A DNA stretch of 42,795 bases from the NCBI RefSeq assembly GCF_913020055.1, contig NZ_CAJWCF010000031.1, positions 1 to 42,795 on the forward strand. The letters run 5' to 3'. A model generated the notes under the pieces. It did no database searches. It had not been told where the DNA came from and worked only from the letters and a program-made list of their open reading frames with translations. This document shows positions 34,286-42,795 of this stretch, piece by piece. This DNA is from an uncultured Paraglaciecola sp. (GTDB lineage: Bacteria > Pseudomonadota > Gammaproteobacteria > Enterobacterales > Alteromonadaceae). Both the position numbers and the translations under genes were made by a program. How positions within the stretch are numbered: position 1 is the stretch's first letter; each line of letters opens with the position of its first letter.

Positions 34286-34621
34286 TTATACCTTTTTCAC
34301 AAACTCAGATTTCAGTTTCATCGCACCTATGCCATCAATTTTACAATCAATGTCATGATCACCATCTACTAAACGAATATTCTTTACTTTAGTACCTACT
34401 TTGACCACAGAAGACGAGCCCTTTATTTTAAGATCTTTAATCACGGTAATAGTGTCGCCATCGGTTAATACATTACCGTTTGAATCTTTAATGACTTTTT
34501 CGTCTTCGTTCACTTCACCAGATTGTGGCCATTCATGAGCACATTCTGGGCACACGTAGTTCTCTCGATCTTCGTAGGTGTAAGCAGAATCACACTGCGG
34601 ACATTGGGGTAAATCACTCAT
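34286..34621 (-). CDS. yjdM: YjdM/PhnA-type zinc-ribbon protein
   Basis: 111 residues. The N-terminal zinc ribbon has CPQC and CPEC (Cys7/10 and Cys24/27), followed by the highly conserved [32 protein letters not shown] segment (split about residues 54-84). The former name PhnA is historical; despite it, the protein is not part of phosphonate breakdown, and its role is unclear. AAGGA lies 7 nt before ATG 34621. It is monocistronic, between the degraded small gene and the DinB-like gene. Confidence 0.93.
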   Translation of the reverse strand: MSDLPQCPQCDSAYTYEDRENYVCPECAHEWPQSGEVNEDEKVIKDSNGNVLTDGDTITVIKDLKIKGSSSVVKVGTKVKNIRLVDGDHDIDCKIDGIGAMKLKSEFVKKV

Positions 34622-34829
34622 CGGAAAATCCTTACTACAAATATTTAGCGAAAATAATAAAGAGCAATTATCCGCGCTTTACCCAATAATTGCTAGTTTC
34701 GTACTGGTCTTTTGATAGAGGTGAGTTCTAAGAATGAGGAGGTCAAATAATTGTGTGGATGCACGACTTTAAAAGATTGTATGTTTAGCCATTTCATTGG
34801 GCGTACTTCAGAGTGTTCTGGCTATATAA

Positions 34830-35351
34830 CTAAGCTTGTTGACGGATATAAGTAGCCGTTGTTGGCGCAATGCCGAAATTAACTTCATCCTTGCTACCTA
34901 ATAAGGAATTAATCACTGCAAGTAATGAAAAATGGTGGATAGCGTGACTAGAAACAAAGACCAACTCACGTGCTAAAGTTGATTTAGTTTGGCTATTTTG
35001 AGTTTTATCAATAGAGGTTTCAGACATGACTGTAAGTGGCATATCAGCATCATACTGACTGACTTCAGTTAACCATTTTTCTATTTTTTGCCACTGTAAC
35101 AACGCGGTCTGCGGACAAGATTCAACACTAGAATACCGATTCCGTTTATTGTAATTAACCAGTCCTTGGCTTAATCCATCTTTTAATGCCAAATAATGAT
35201 CCAAAATATGCCGCATATGTGTGCCTGCACTGCTAGCAAAGTGAGGCTTAATCACCATTTGGTAATTTTCAGTATTTAAACCCAGCAAAAATGCCTTTGC
35301 CTGTTGAACCGTTTCTAATTGGCCTTTAAGTGTTATGGCATTATTGAGCAT
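34830..35351 (-). CDS. DinB-like putative metal-binding protein
   Basis: 173 residues of the DinB/YfiT-like four-helix-bundle superfamily. Candidate metal-binding histidines are in THMRHILDHY (about 45-54) and SSHAIHHFSLL (about 134-144), which is the three-His arrangement of these proteins. Members are thiol transferases or hydrolases in Gram-positives; in proteobacteria their roles are mostly unknown. It is a single gene with no evident partner. Confidence 0.75.
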   Translation of the reverse strand: MLNNAITLKGQLETVQQAKAFLLGLNTENYQMVIKPHFASSAGTHMRHILDHYLALKDGLSQGLVNYNKRNRYSSVESCPQTALLQWQKIEKWLTEVSQYDADMPLTVMSETSIDKTQNSQTKSTLARELVFVSSHAIHHFSLLAVINSLLGSKDEVNFGIAPTTATYIRQQA

Positions 35352-35522
35352 ATGCTTCCTAGATGGTAATTACTTGATTTAATGGGGATGCGCAGTTTGA
35401 TAAGACCATAGGTGTTATAGATTCATTTCATCTTTATATGACTTTTTACTACATGATAGCAATGACCGCCAGTACCAATATCCACCTTAAAGCGTTTTGA
35501 CATTGTGAAAGTACATTAAACT

Positions 35523-36761
35523 TCATGCCAAATCTTTTTGTAATAGGTCACTTTTATATTGCTTTGGGGTTTGTCCAAAGTGTTTTTTAAACACTGCATA
35601 CAAATACTGAATTGAGGGGTAACCACAAGAATTAGCTATTTCAGCTAATTCAGTGTCTGTTTCAGCTAACATTTTGCAAGCTCGATTTAACTTCTCATTA
35701 TGGATTTCAGTGTGGATACTATGACCACATTCTTGCACAAAACGCTGTTCCAAATTTGAACGAGATATACCAACATAATCAATCACTTGTTCGACTTTAA
35801 TGCCTCTGCAGGCATGTTGACGCACATAATGCATAGCTTGAATGACATAAGGATCTTGCAGGGCTTTAAAATCTGTAGACTGACGTTGGATGATACCAAT
35901 TGGCGGCACAAGTACTCTTGGTTTCGATTTTAATTTTGCTTTTTGATCAGAAGGTTTTTCAGCTATTTGCCTATTTAATTGTCGGTGTAATAACTTTGCA
36001 GCATGAAAGCCCATATCAAAACAGCCTTGACTGACGGAACTTAAACTCACCCGACTTAAGTTACGCGCAATATCGTCATCATCAATACCCACTATAGACA
36101 CTTGGTCGGGCACCAGTCGATTGGTTTTATCACAGGCTTGCAATAAATGCCTGGCCCGTGCATCAGTGACTGCTATAACACCAACAGGTAGAGGTAAACT
36201 TTCAATCCAGTCAGCGAGTCTATTCATACTGTAGTGCCAAGTATCAGGCTGGGTTTTAAAGCCACGATATACGGAACAACTGAAACCATCTTTTTCACAT
36301 AAAGCAACAATGGCTCTTTCTCGTTCCAAGGCCCAGCGGTGTTCTGTATCTGGCGGAAAACCATAAAAAGCAAAACGTTGTAAACCTTTTTGCTTAAGAT
36401 GTTGATAGGCACAATTAACTACCGCTTCATTGTCGGTAGCCACATAAGGTACATCAGGGTAATCATCGGCGTTTTGATATGATCCCCCGACTCCGATCAC
36501 TGGAATATCCAAATCCGTTAATGCAGCTTGCATGTCCGGAGCGTCAAAATCAGCGATAATCCCATCAACTTCCCAATTGTCGAGATTATTTAGACGAGCT
36601 AAGCAGTCTTCTTCAAGGTATACATCCCAATCAACCTTAGTCGATTGTAGATAGTGACCAATGCCTTCTATTACTTGACGGTCGTAAACCTTATTTGCAT
36701 TAAACAACAAGCTAATACTATATTGTCTGTCTTCTTGCCCGATTAGTCTGCTGAATTTCAC
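35523..36761 (-). CDS. xylR: XylR, xylose-responsive AraC-type activator
   Basis: 412 residues. The N-terminal ~290 residues form a LacI-type periplasmic-binding fold without its own helix-turn-helix (VDGIIADFDAPDM, PVIGVGGSY, VSIVGIDDDDIARNL). The C-terminal ~110 residues are a double helix-turn-helix AraC domain (VIDYVGISRSNLEQRF and ELAEIANSCGYPSIQYLYAVFKKHFGQTP). This matches E. coli XylR, which activates xylose genes when D-xylose binds. It is divergent from xylB-xylA across 164 bp that contain an inverted-repeat operator. Confidence 0.95.
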   Translation of the reverse strand: MKFSRLIGQEDRQYSISLLFNANKVYDRQVIEGIGHYLQSTKVDWDVYLEEDCLARLNNLDNWEVDGIIADFDAPDMQAALTDLDIPVIGVGGSYQNADDYPDVPYVATDNEAVVNCAYQHLKQKGLQRFAFYGFPPDTEHRWALERERAIVALCEKDGFSCSVYRGFKTQPDTWHYSMNRLADWIESLPLPVGVIAVTDARARHLLQACDKTNRLVPDQVSIVGIDDDDIARNLSRVSLSSVSQGCFDMGFHAAKLLHRQLNRQIAEKPSDQKAKLKSKPRVLVPPIGIIQRQSTDFKALQDPYVIQAMHYVRQHACRGIKVEQVIDYVGISRSNLEQRFVQECGHSIHTEIHNEKLNRACKMLAETDTELAEIANSCGYPSIQYLYAVFKKHFGQTPKQYKSDLLQKDLA

Positions 36762-36834
36762 GCTTAATACCTCTTGTGCTTGACTAAAAAGTCAGCGTAA
36801 GAATAACTAAAAATAGCTTAACATTAAAATAATA

Positions 36835-36867
36835 AATTACGGAATTTAATTATGTAATTTCGTAATT
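36835..36867. promoter_or_regulatory. XylR operator between xylR and xylB
   Basis: Inverted repeat AATTACGGAATT (36835-36846) and AATTTCGTAATT (36856-36867) matches at 11 of 12 positions, with a 9-bp spacer, so half-site centres are 21 bp apart. The right arm ends directly at the -35 region of the xylB promoter, the position expected for an AraC-type activator. Confidence 0.7.
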
Positions 36868-36897
36868 GAGCAATTTTGAACTCTAAGCCAATATAAT
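36866..36897 (+). promoter_or_regulatory. xylBA promoter
   Basis: A perfect -10 TATAAT lies at 36892-36897. The only -35-like hexamer, TTGAGC (36866-36871), is 20 bp away, so the promoter should be weak without an activator. This agrees with the XylR site immediately upstream. Confidence 0.6.
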
Positions 36898-36925
36898 ATC
36901 ATCAAAAAATAACATGGAGATTGTG

Positions 36926-38395
36926 ATGTATTTAGGTGTTGATTTAGGCACGTCTGGGATAAAAGTCATTATTACCAATCCCGAAGGACAAATTGTTGAT
37001 TCACAATCGGCAGATCTGACGGTGTCTCGACCACAGCCATTATGGTCTGAACAAAATCCAAAAGACTGGTGGGCAGCTTTTTGTAAAGTGATGGATGAAT
37101 TATCCAGCCGCCCGTATTTGTCTCAGGTTAAAGCGATAGGTTTATCGGGACAAATGCATGGTGCCACTTTACTCGACAAAAATGCACAGGTTATTCGCCC
37201 TGCCATACTCTGGAACGACGGCCGTAGCGCAGAAGAATGTGCAGAACTTGAACAAGCTGTGAGAAATAGCCGCCAAACCACCGGCAATATTATGATGCCT
37301 GGATTTACCGCACCTAAACTATTGTGGTTAAAACATAACGAAGCTGAAAATTTTGCTCAAATCGACAAAGTACTGTTACCCAAAGATTACCTACGATGGC
37401 TGTTAACCGGGGTTTTCGCATCAGATATGTCAGATGCGGCTGGTACACTTTGGCTGAATACACAAAAGCGTGATTGGGATGCAGAATTACTCGCAGCATG
37501 TGGTCTAAACCTAACTCATATGCCACAGCTTTTTGAAGGTAATCAAGTTACAGGGACTTTACAATCAGACTTAGCCAGCCGTTGGGGATTATCCGAAGTA
37601 CCAGTAGTAGCTGGTGCGGGAGACAATGCCGCAGGTGCAATAGGTGTGGGCCTTGTTGAACCAGGTCAAGGCATGATCTCTCTTGGTACATCAGGTGTTT
37701 ACTTCGTGGTGACCGATCGTTTCAGCCAACAAGCTGAACTTGCAGTTCACAGTTTTTGCCACGCGTTACCTAATCGCTGGCATTTAATGTCGGTAATGTT
37801 AAGTGCGGCCAGCTGCTTAGATTGGTTTGCTAAACAAATTGTAGAAGAAGATATTGGGCAATTACTCGAGCAACTTGAAAACAATCCAGCTAATCAGAAA
37901 ACAGCGCCTTATTTTTTGCCCTATTTAAGTGGCGAACGCACACCTCACAACGATCCTCTAGCCCAAGGGGCGTTTATTGGATTAACCCACGACACCAGTA
38001 AACTCGACATGTTACATGCGGTACTTGAAGGGGTTTGTTTTGCCTTTACTGACGGTATTGATGCGTTACATCAATCTGGTACCCAAGCTACAGAGATAAC
38101 GGTTATTGGTGGCGGCGCACAAAGTGGCTATTGGCGACAATTAATGGCTGATGTATTGAAGACAAAAATCACCTTTAGAAAAGGAGGGGAAGTTGGCCCA
38201 GCACTAGGTGCAGCCCGCCTTGCCCAGTTGGCAATAGAGTCCAATTTATCTATTGAACAAATTTGTCCTCAACCAGAAGCAGTACAAATTCATACCCCAA
38301 ATACTTCAACTCAACAAATTTTTGAGCAACGACGAACGGTTTATATACAAGCTTATTCTCAATTACGAACTCTTTTTACCAAGGAAATTTTATGA
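36926..38395 (+). CDS. xylB: Xylulokinase
   Basis: 489-residue FGGY-family kinase that phosphorylates D-xylulose to D-xylulose 5-phosphate, feeding the pentose phosphate pathway. N-terminal phosphate loop [12 protein letters not shown], xylulose contact [13 protein letters not shown], catalytic Asp in LWNDGRS, and the second ATPase motif [16 protein letters not shown] are intact. ATG 36926 is preferred over ATG 36914 because GGAG at 36916-36919 then serves as ribosome-binding site 6 nt away. The stop overlaps the xylA start (ATGA), an unusual xylB-then-xylA order compared with E. coli xylAB, and implies coupled translation. Confidence 0.95.
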   Translation: MYLGVDLGTSGIKVIITNPEGQIVDSQSADLTVSRPQPLWSEQNPKDWWAAFCKVMDELSSRPYLSQVKAIGLSGQMHGATLLDKNAQVIRPAILWNDGRSAEECAELEQAVRNSRQTTGNIMMPGFTAPKLLWLKHNEAENFAQIDKVLLPKDYLRWLLTGVFASDMSDAAGTLWLNTQKRDWDAELLAACGLNLTHMPQLFEGNQVTGTLQSDLASRWGLSEVPVVAGAGDNAAGAIGVGLVEPGQGMISLGTSGVYFVVTDRFSQQAELAVHSFCHALPNRWHLMSVMLSAASCLDWFAKQIVEEDIGQLLEQLENNPANQKTAPYFLPYLSGERTPHNDPLAQGAFIGLTHDTSKLDMLHAVLEGVCFAFTDGIDALHQSGTQATEITVIGGGAQSGYWRQLMADVLKTKITFRKGGEVGPALGAARLAQLAIESNLSIEQICPQPEAVQIHTPNTSTQQIFEQRRTVYIQAYSQLRTLFTKEIL

Positions 38396-39711
38396 CAACT
38401 TATTTTGATGCAATCCCAAACATTAAATTTGAAGGTGCTGAGTCTGATAACCCACTAGCATTTCATCACTACGACGCCAACCAAGTTGTTCTTGGTAAAA
38501 CTATGGCTGAACATCTACGTTTTGCTGCTTGTTACTGGCACAACTTTTGTTGGGACGGTGCCGATGTATTTGGTCAAGGTACCTTTAACAGACCTTGGCT
38601 AAAACCAGGCGATCCTATGCAAATGGCCAAACAAAAAGCCGATGTTGCCTTTGAGTTTTTTAGTAAGCTGAATATCCCTTACTACTGTTTTCACGATATT
38701 GACGTGGCCCCTGAAGGTGACAGTATTCATGATTACGTTAATAACTTTTCAGCTATGGTCGATGTGCTCGAACAAAAGCAATCTGAAACAGGTTTAAAAC
38801 TACTTTGGGGAACAGCTAACTTATTTAGTAACCCTAGATATGCAGCTGGCGGAGCTTCTAACCCTAATCCAGACGTATTTAGTTATGGCGCAACACAAGT
38901 ATGTCATGCCATGAACGCGACCAAGCGATTGGGTGGTGAAAACTACGTGTTATGGGGTGGACGAGAAGGTTATGAAAGCTTACTTAATACTGACCTACGT
39001 CAAGAGCGCGAACAACTAGGTCGTTTCTTTACTATGGTAGCTGAACACAAACACAAGATTGGTTTTAAAGGCGCACTATTAATTGAGCCAAAACCTCAAG
39101 AGCCAACCAAACACCAATACGATTACGATACTGCGACTGTTTACGGCTTCCTTAAACAATTTGGCTTAGAGCAAGAATTCAAAGTGAACATTGAAGCTAA
39201 CCACGCCACCTTAGCAGGCCATTCATTTCATCATGAGATTGCTACTGCTATTTCTTTAGGTTTATTCGGCAGTATTGATGCCAACCGCGGCGATGCGCAA
39301 AATGGCTGGGATACGGATCAATTCCCTACTGAGGTCGAAGAACTTAGTTTAGTCATGTATGAAATCCTAAAATCCGGTGGATTTACCACTGGTGGTTTGA
39401 ACTTTGACTGTAAATTACGCCGTCAAAGTAGCGATCCAGCTGATTTATTCCACGGCCATATTGGTGGAATGGATCACATGGCGCTAGCTCTTAAAAAGGC
39501 GGCGGCTATATTAGAAAATGACTTTATTGCTGACAAAATCTCACAACGTTATGAGGGGTGGGGCCAAAACTTTGGTCAGTCTATTTTGAGCGGTCAACAT
39601 AGTCTTGAATCACTCGCTAGCCATACAGCCAATAATAGCTTGCAACCTAAACATGTAAGTGGCCAACAAGAGTTAATGGAAAATAAAGTTAATCGAATTT
39701 TATACGGTTAA
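38392..39711 (+). CDS. xylA: Xylose isomerase
   Basis: 439 residues, class II (long) xylose isomerase converting D-xylose to D-xylulose. The catalytic [11 protein letters not shown] (His101, Asp104), metal-site [28 protein letters not shown] and DTDQFPT segments are all present. The ATG overlaps the xylB stop by 4 bp. With xylR divergent, the three genes make a complete isomerase-route module. No xylose transporter lies in the window, so uptake must be encoded elsewhere. A strong terminator follows. Confidence 0.97.
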   Translation: MTTYFDAIPNIKFEGAESDNPLAFHHYDANQVVLGKTMAEHLRFAACYWHNFCWDGADVFGQGTFNRPWLKPGDPMQMAKQKADVAFEFFSKLNIPYYCFHDIDVAPEGDSIHDYVNNFSAMVDVLEQKQSETGLKLLWGTANLFSNPRYAAGGASNPNPDVFSYGATQVCHAMNATKRLGGENYVLWGGREGYESLLNTDLRQEREQLGRFFTMVAEHKHKIGFKGALLIEPKPQEPTKHQYDYDTATVYGFLKQFGLEQEFKVNIEANHATLAGHSFHHEIATAISLGLFGSIDANRGDAQNGWDTDQFPTEVEELSLVMYEILKSGGFTTGGLNFDCKLRRQSSDPADLFHGHIGGMDHMALALKKAAAILENDFIADKISQRYEGWGQNFGQSILSGQHSLESLASHTANNSLQPKHVSGQQELMENKVNRILYG

Positions 39712-39754
39712 TCACTATCTGATTTCAATATACTGAATCACCTTTGATTCTGAC

Positions 39755-39788
39755 AAAACGCCTGATGTATTACATTAGGCGTTTTTTT
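39755..39788 (+). terminator. Rho-independent terminator of xylBA
   Basis: A 14-bp stem, AAAACGCCTGATGT (39755-39768) with ACATTAGGCGTTTT (39772-39785, one G-U), with a 3-nt loop and a run of T residues. Confidence 0.92.
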
Positions 39789-39852
39789 TATAACTCGTTT
39801 TTAAATAGGAGTTACACTAATAGTATTAATAAAATGGCTATGTGAGATTGTT

Positions 39853-40629
39853 ATGAAAAAAGGTTTAGGAATTTTTGTTTTGTTGATCCTACTTATTGCA
39901 GGTGGGGCTTATTATATGTTGAGCGGAGCGGGTGATTTTATTCGAACGCAAATACAACAGCAGGGTAGCAAATACCTTGGAACAGAGGTGTCGGTTTTAA
40001 ATGTGGACCTAGCATTGACCGAAGGGCGAATGACCATCAGCAGTCTGAATATAAAAAACCCAGAAGGTTTCAGTAGTGAAAATGCGTTCAGTGTAGATGC
40101 AATCACCTTAGATTTGGGTGAAGTTATCAATGAACCTTATGTGGTACAGACCATTACAATCAATGCACCGGAAGTGCTTTATGAAGTAGACAAAAATGGA
40201 AAAGGTAACCTACTAAAATTAAAAAACAACTTAGCAGCGAACCTACCAAAAACCACAAATGAACCCGCAGCTAAAGAAACTGCCAATCCCCTCATAGTTG
40301 TTGAAAACGTGACGGTGAGCAATGTGCGCCTTAAATTAAATTTTGAACAGCTTTCTACTGGCGATATCAACATCGAAACCAAGACCTATGAGGTTACCTT
40401 ACCTACATTCAATGCAGGGCCTATTGGCAACCCGAATGGTATGCCAGCAGATAAAGTGGGCGCTGCAGTAGTCGATGCTATGCTCAGCAACATAATCGCA
40501 GCAGCCAAGTCTGAAGCAAAAAAACGCTTAACTGAAGAAGCTAAGAAAAAAGCAAAAGAAGAGCTAGATAAACAAAAAGATAAACTGGTAGATAAAGCCA
40601 AAGATAAACTCAAAGGTTTATTTAATTAA
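39853..40629 (+). CDS. AsmA-like membrane-anchored protein
   Basis: 258 residues with one N-terminal membrane anchor (about 5-24) and the rest in the periplasm. The part after the anchor (TEVSVLNVDLALTEGRMTISSLNIKNPEGF, about 44-73) resembles AsmA/DUF748-type repeats of the bridge-like lipid-transfer family, but the protein is far shorter than AsmA (617). The C-terminus (about 215-258) is a highly charged Lys/Glu helix, probably a coiled coil. I would expect a role in envelope maintenance but cannot define it. It is a single gene with its own promoter region after the xylA terminator. Confidence 0.7.
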   Translation: MKKGLGIFVLLILLIAGGAYYMLSGAGDFIRTQIQQQGSKYLGTEVSVLNVDLALTEGRMTISSLNIKNPEGFSSENAFSVDAITLDLGEVINEPYVVQTITINAPEVLYEVDKNGKGNLLKLKNNLAANLPKTTNEPAAKETANPLIVVENVTVSNVRLKLNFEQLSTGDINIETKTYEVTLPTFNAGPIGNPNGMPADKVGAAVVDAMLSNIIAAAKSEAKKRLTEEAKKKAKEELDKQKDKLVDKAKDKLKGLFN

Positions 40630-40690
40630 GGTTAATTTTACATGATGGCTGACTCTATACATTTTTGAGCCAACCACCATTGTCCCTTTT

Positions 40691-40735
40691 GACGTAGAAA
40701 CACTATTTGTATAAATAAAATACTGTTTCTACGTC
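40691..40735. repeat. 12-bp inverted repeat across the XRE gene stop
   Basis: GACGTAGAAACA (40691-40702) and TGTTTCTACGTC (40724-40735) are perfect inverted copies; one arm is the last coding part of the small XRE gene (Asp-Val-Glu-Thr codons) and the other follows its TAG. The inner sequence can extend the stem with one mismatch. There is no T-run, so it may be a stability or Rho-coupled end structure and not a standard terminator. Confidence 0.6.
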
Positions 40736-40912
40736 TGAATTAAGCGCTTTAGCTAACTTAAATGCCAATAGAGTAGAAGGTACAAATACATTATTTTCGA
40801 CAGTGTTGATTGTTTTTCGGGTCACCCCAACCAACTCACCAAGTTCTGCCTGAGTTAATTTTTGTTCCATTCGAAAATATTTTAATTTATTGCCAAGTTT
40901 CAAATTTTCCAT
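40703..40912 (-). CDS. Small XRE-family transcriptional regulator
   Basis: 69 residues that are almost only a Cro/CI helix-turn-helix: LTQAELGELVGVTRKTINTVEN (split about 19-40), with the family ending of LAKALNSDVETVFYLYK. Regulators of this YozG-like type usually repress their own operon. It lies 5 bp after the membrane protein gene on the same strand, so the two are co-transcribed from the promoter with the double operator near 41.4 kb. The stop lies in an inverted repeat. Confidence 0.85.
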   Translation of the reverse strand: MENLKLGNKLKYFRMEQKLTQAELGELVGVTRKTINTVENNVFVPSTLLAFKLAKALNSDVETVFYLYK

Positions 40913-40917
40913 ATTAT

Positions 40918-41367
40918 TTATTCTGTTGTAACCTCAGACTTTTTTTCTAAATAGACAAAATAGAATATGGGAGTTACTACGCCAAACGTAGCAATACCAC
41001 GCAAAGCAATTTTTAGATCCACTGCAATAAACTCTGTAAGAGGAATTAAAAGCCAGATTAATCCAAATAAACAAAAGTAGGCAAACAAAAAGGGTTTGTT
41101 ACGGTTTCGCTGAGTCAGTTCATCATTAAGCACCTTGCAGGCAGCTGCTTTTTTCACAGCTACTGAATATCGATAAAGGTAGAAAGCAGCAACAACCCAC
41201 AACAGCGCCCCTAAAACAGTTGTCCATCCAGCTATTTGGAAAGACACACTCTGCTTGTCGGGAAATAAGTCCTGACTTAACCACGCTAATTGCCATACAG
41301 CAAAGGCGATTGCGGCGAACATAAGTACATTTGTTCTCATGGTAACTAATCTATCTATTTCTGACAT
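40918..41367 (-). CDS. Four-helix membrane protein paired with the XRE regulator
   Basis: 149 residues with four predicted membrane helices (about 13-30, 42-63, 93-110, 120-142) and a short charged cytoplasmic loop, KKAAACKVLNDELTQRNRNK. I do not recognise a defined family beyond small membrane proteins that often accompany XRE regulators. The first gene of a two-gene operon, it starts at ATG 41367, 27 bp after the operator palindrome. The pair could be a membrane-signal-to-repressor module or a toxin-like arrangement; neither is shown. Confidence 0.72.
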   Translation of the reverse strand: MSEIDRLVTMRTNVLMFAAIAFAVWQLAWLSQDLFPDKQSVSFQIAGWTTVLGALLWVVAAFYLYRYSVAVKKAAACKVLNDELTQRNRNKPFLFAYFCLFGLIWLLIPLTEFIAVDLKIALRGIATFGVVTPIFYFVYLEKKSEVTTE

Positions 41368-41393
41368 TGGATTTTCTCAGCACTTTCAATCAA

Positions 41394-41431
41394 TGTAACG
41401 TAAAGGTTACTATGGTAACCTTTACGTTACA
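41394..41431. promoter_or_regulatory. 38-bp perfect palindrome: double operator of the XRE operon
   Basis: Perfect 17-bp arms (41394-41410 and 41415-41431) around TATG. It also resolves into two tandem dyads of the form GTAAC-N6-GTTAC (41395-41410 and 41415-41430), centres 20 bp apart. One dyad occupies the spacer between -35 and -10 and the other lies over the transcription start, so binding of the XRE protein would block its own promoter. Confidence 0.8.
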
Positions 41432-41437
41432 TGTCAA
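41409..41437 (-). promoter_or_regulatory. Promoter of the membrane protein-XRE operon
   Basis: On the minus strand there is a consensus -35 TTGACA (41432-41437), a 17-bp spacer and -10 CATAGT (41409-41414, 4 of 6 matches). The spacer coincides exactly with one arm of the operator palindrome. Confidence 0.7.
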
Positions 41438-41688
41438 TGTTTTTCCGTGATTGTAAAAATGGCACTTCAAAATTTTGTTCGAGTAGAATTTACGATCGTA
41501 AGTAGGGATAAAATTGTTCAGCAGCAATGTTGAATGTTAATTAGCAATCAGTCCAAATTAAAAAATTCAATAATGAACAAATTTTAATGCCTAAGGATAG
41601 GGTCAGACACACTCCTAAGCGCGCTTTTCACTAGTGTTAATGGCAGGCCTTTCACCTGCTAAAGATTACGTCTTGTATCGGATTTTGG
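41438..41688. other. Intergenic stretch before the DUF1330 gene
   Basis: No gene is recognised. GGGTCAGACACAC near 41599-41611 resembles sequences often left at the edges of REP-associated or mobile elements, but nothing else supports a mobile element here. Confidence 0.3.
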
Positions 41689-41979
41689 TTATTCAAATCC
41701 CTTTACTAATATCGAGCTAGCCGTACTACCCGCCTCTCTATGTTTTGATATCGCTTGATATTCATCAGACATTAGCCAAGTTATCGCACTTTTCTTTGAA
41801 GGAAACTCAATGATAACTGATCGAGTAGCGTCCCATTCTCCAGCGAGTACTGTTGGCTCTTCATCAACACTGAGCATTTTGCCATCATACTTTTCAAACA
41901 CTTCAGCAAAACCACTCTCGTATTCGTCATATTTGCTGCGGTCATGAATGGTAAGCCTTGAAACTATGTAAACGGTCAT
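41689..41979 (-). CDS. DUF1330 domain protein
   Basis: 96 residues forming a ferredoxin-like alpha/beta fold of the dimeric alpha-beta-barrel class. MTVYIVSRLTIHDRSKYDEY opens the protein, followed by GKMLSVDEEPTVLAGEW and the characteristic VIIEFPSKKSAITWLMSDEYQAI. Function in the family is unknown. ATG 41979 is chosen over the frame's opening at 42057 because AGGA lies 8 nt upstream and homologous proteins begin with M-x-V-Y-x-V. Confidence 0.85.
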   Translation of the reverse strand: MTVYIVSRLTIHDRSKYDEYESGFAEVFEKYDGKMLSVDEEPTVLAGEWDATRSVIIEFPSKKSAITWLMSDEYQAISKHREAGSTASSILVKGFE

Positions 41980-42165
41980 ATTAGTTTTCCTGTGTCTAAG
42001 CGGATAAAAGAAAGTGGCGGGAAAAGATAGTGAATTCCCATTATAAAACCGCTTCATAAGCCAATTTAATAAACAGTTGGCTTATATCGAAGCTCGCTGT
42101 ATTTTTGCAACACACTAAATATTTTGGTTTGATATTTCAAATGGATATGACTAATACGGCAAACC

Positions 42166-42795
42166 CTAGTTTGGCTGATACTTCGCCAATATTAACTTCA
42201 AAGCATCGGTGTCTATTGGTTTGGTCAGATATTCGTTCATGCCAGCGTCAAGACACTTTTCTCTTTCACTGTTCATGGTGTTTGCAGTGAGTGCAACGAT
42301 AGGAATTTTGTTAAACACGTTGCCAGCTCTTATGCGGCGTGTGGCTTCGTAGCCATCGAGGTTAGGCATTTGACAATCCATAAGTATCAGATCAAATGTT
42401 GTCGACTGCTGGTCATCGAGCATAGCTAGTGCTTCAAGCCCATCATTGGCTACTTCTACCTTAATATCTAACTCATTTAAGATAGCAATCATTACCTGTT
42501 GGTTGATGAAGTTATCTTCCACCAACAGGACTTGCAGATTAGTAAAGCTGGTGACAGTTTGAGTATCTATAGGCTCTACTTCGCGCGGCACTGCTGGGTC
42601 TGGAAAGCCAAGATTCACTATAAATTTGAAAACGGATCCCTCACCTAATTTACTCTGGGCAGTTATGCTTCCTCCCATCAATTCACAGAGCTGCTTGGTG
42701 ATCGCCAACCCCAGTCCAGTGCCACCAAAATTTCTTGTGGTCGACATATCCGCTTGAGAGAACGACTCGAAAAGGTAGGGCATTGAATCGTCGCT
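42166..42795 (-). CDS. Hybrid sensor kinase, C-terminal part (cut by window edge)
   Basis: About 210 residues of a larger protein that enters from beyond the right edge. The first part is the end of a histidine-kinase ATPase domain: LFESFSQADMSTTRNFGGTGLGL, split around the F- and G2-boxes. A receiver domain follows, starting VLLVEDNFINQQV, with phospho-acceptor Asp in LILMDCQMPNLDG and the conserved Lys in EYLTKPI. The stop is at 42166. LFESFSQAD and VEDNFINQ are typical of BarA/TorS-like hybrid kinases. The sensor part, and whether an Hpt domain is elsewhere, cannot be seen. A frame continuing to the last base (SDDSMPYLF) supports truncation by the window only. Confidence 0.9.
   Translation of the reverse strand, partial: SDDSMPYLFESFSQADMSTTRNFGGTGLGLAITKQLCELMGGSITAQSKLGEGSVFKFIVNLGFPDPAVPREVEPIDTQTVTSFTNLQVLLVEDNFINQQVMIAILNELDIKVEVANDGLEALAMLDDQQSTTFDLILMDCQMPNLDGYEATRRIRAGNVFNKIPIVALTANTMNSEREKCLDAGMNEYLTKPIDTDALKLILAKYQPN

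Noticed and set aside
41599-41611. GGGTCAGACACAC as edge of a transposable element
   Set aside because: Only one short copy is visible; no inverted partner, transposase or target duplication.

Overview
The window looks like chromosomal DNA of a low-GC marine gammaproteobacterium of the Alteromonadaceae (Paraglaciecola/Glaciecola/Alteromonas-like). The grounds are the encoded families (YgjV, DbpA, PyrC, M13 peptidase, OlsF-type ornithine-lipid synthase, MipA-DUF3019 two-component operon, xylose isomerase genes under XylR) and the AT-rich intergenic DNA. This placement is by recognition only. No prophage, insertion sequence, rRNA operon or CRISPR array is visible. Layout: a tRNA-Trp gene on the minus strand opens the window, followed by YgjV and DUF445 membrane proteins (+). 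A minus-strand block runs from 1.7 to 10.7 kb: RluA-type pseudouridine synthase, ArgO-type exporter, ABC exporter, RraA-fold protein, MAPEG protein, then a three-gene ABC efflux system (FtsX/MacB permease, ATPase, HlyD-type adaptor). Divergent from the adaptor is an NtrC-type response regulator with its histidine kinase. The intergenic region holds a sigma-54-like promoter facing the transporter genes and two dyad sites 20 bp apart, so sensing, activation and efflux form one regulatory unit. From 13.8 to 24.5 kb come a universal stress protein with an FNR-like promoter, a 38-residue lysine-rich protein, an exported methyltransferase, an M13 peptidase lipoprotein, DbpA, a crotonase, a solute-binding-protein pseudogene, PyrC and an OlsF-like acyltransferase fusion. 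From 24.6 to 33.7 kb there is an apparently decayed metal-uptake locus (a small DUF2946-like protein and a TonB-dependent receptor, both frameshifted). It is followed by an intact MipA/OmpV-DUF3019-response regulator-histidine kinase operon and a copper-efflux operon (copA-cueR) behind a textbook CueR promoter. Next is a decayed small gene, then yjdM, a DinB-like protein, and a xylose module with xylR divergent from xylB-xylA around an inverted-repeat operator. The right end has an AsmA-like protein, a small XRE regulator co-transcribed with a membrane protein behind a striking double operator, a DUF1330 protein and the C-terminal end of a hybrid sensor kinase cut by the window edge. Four coding regions are broken (24.6, 25.1, 20.7 and 34.0 kb) and one (YgjV) lacks an ordinary start codon, so recent gene inactivation is a visible theme. 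The best candidates for under-described biology are the sigma-54-controlled ABC efflux unit, the MipA-DUF3019 two-component operon and the XRE/membrane-protein pair with its promoter-embedded operators.
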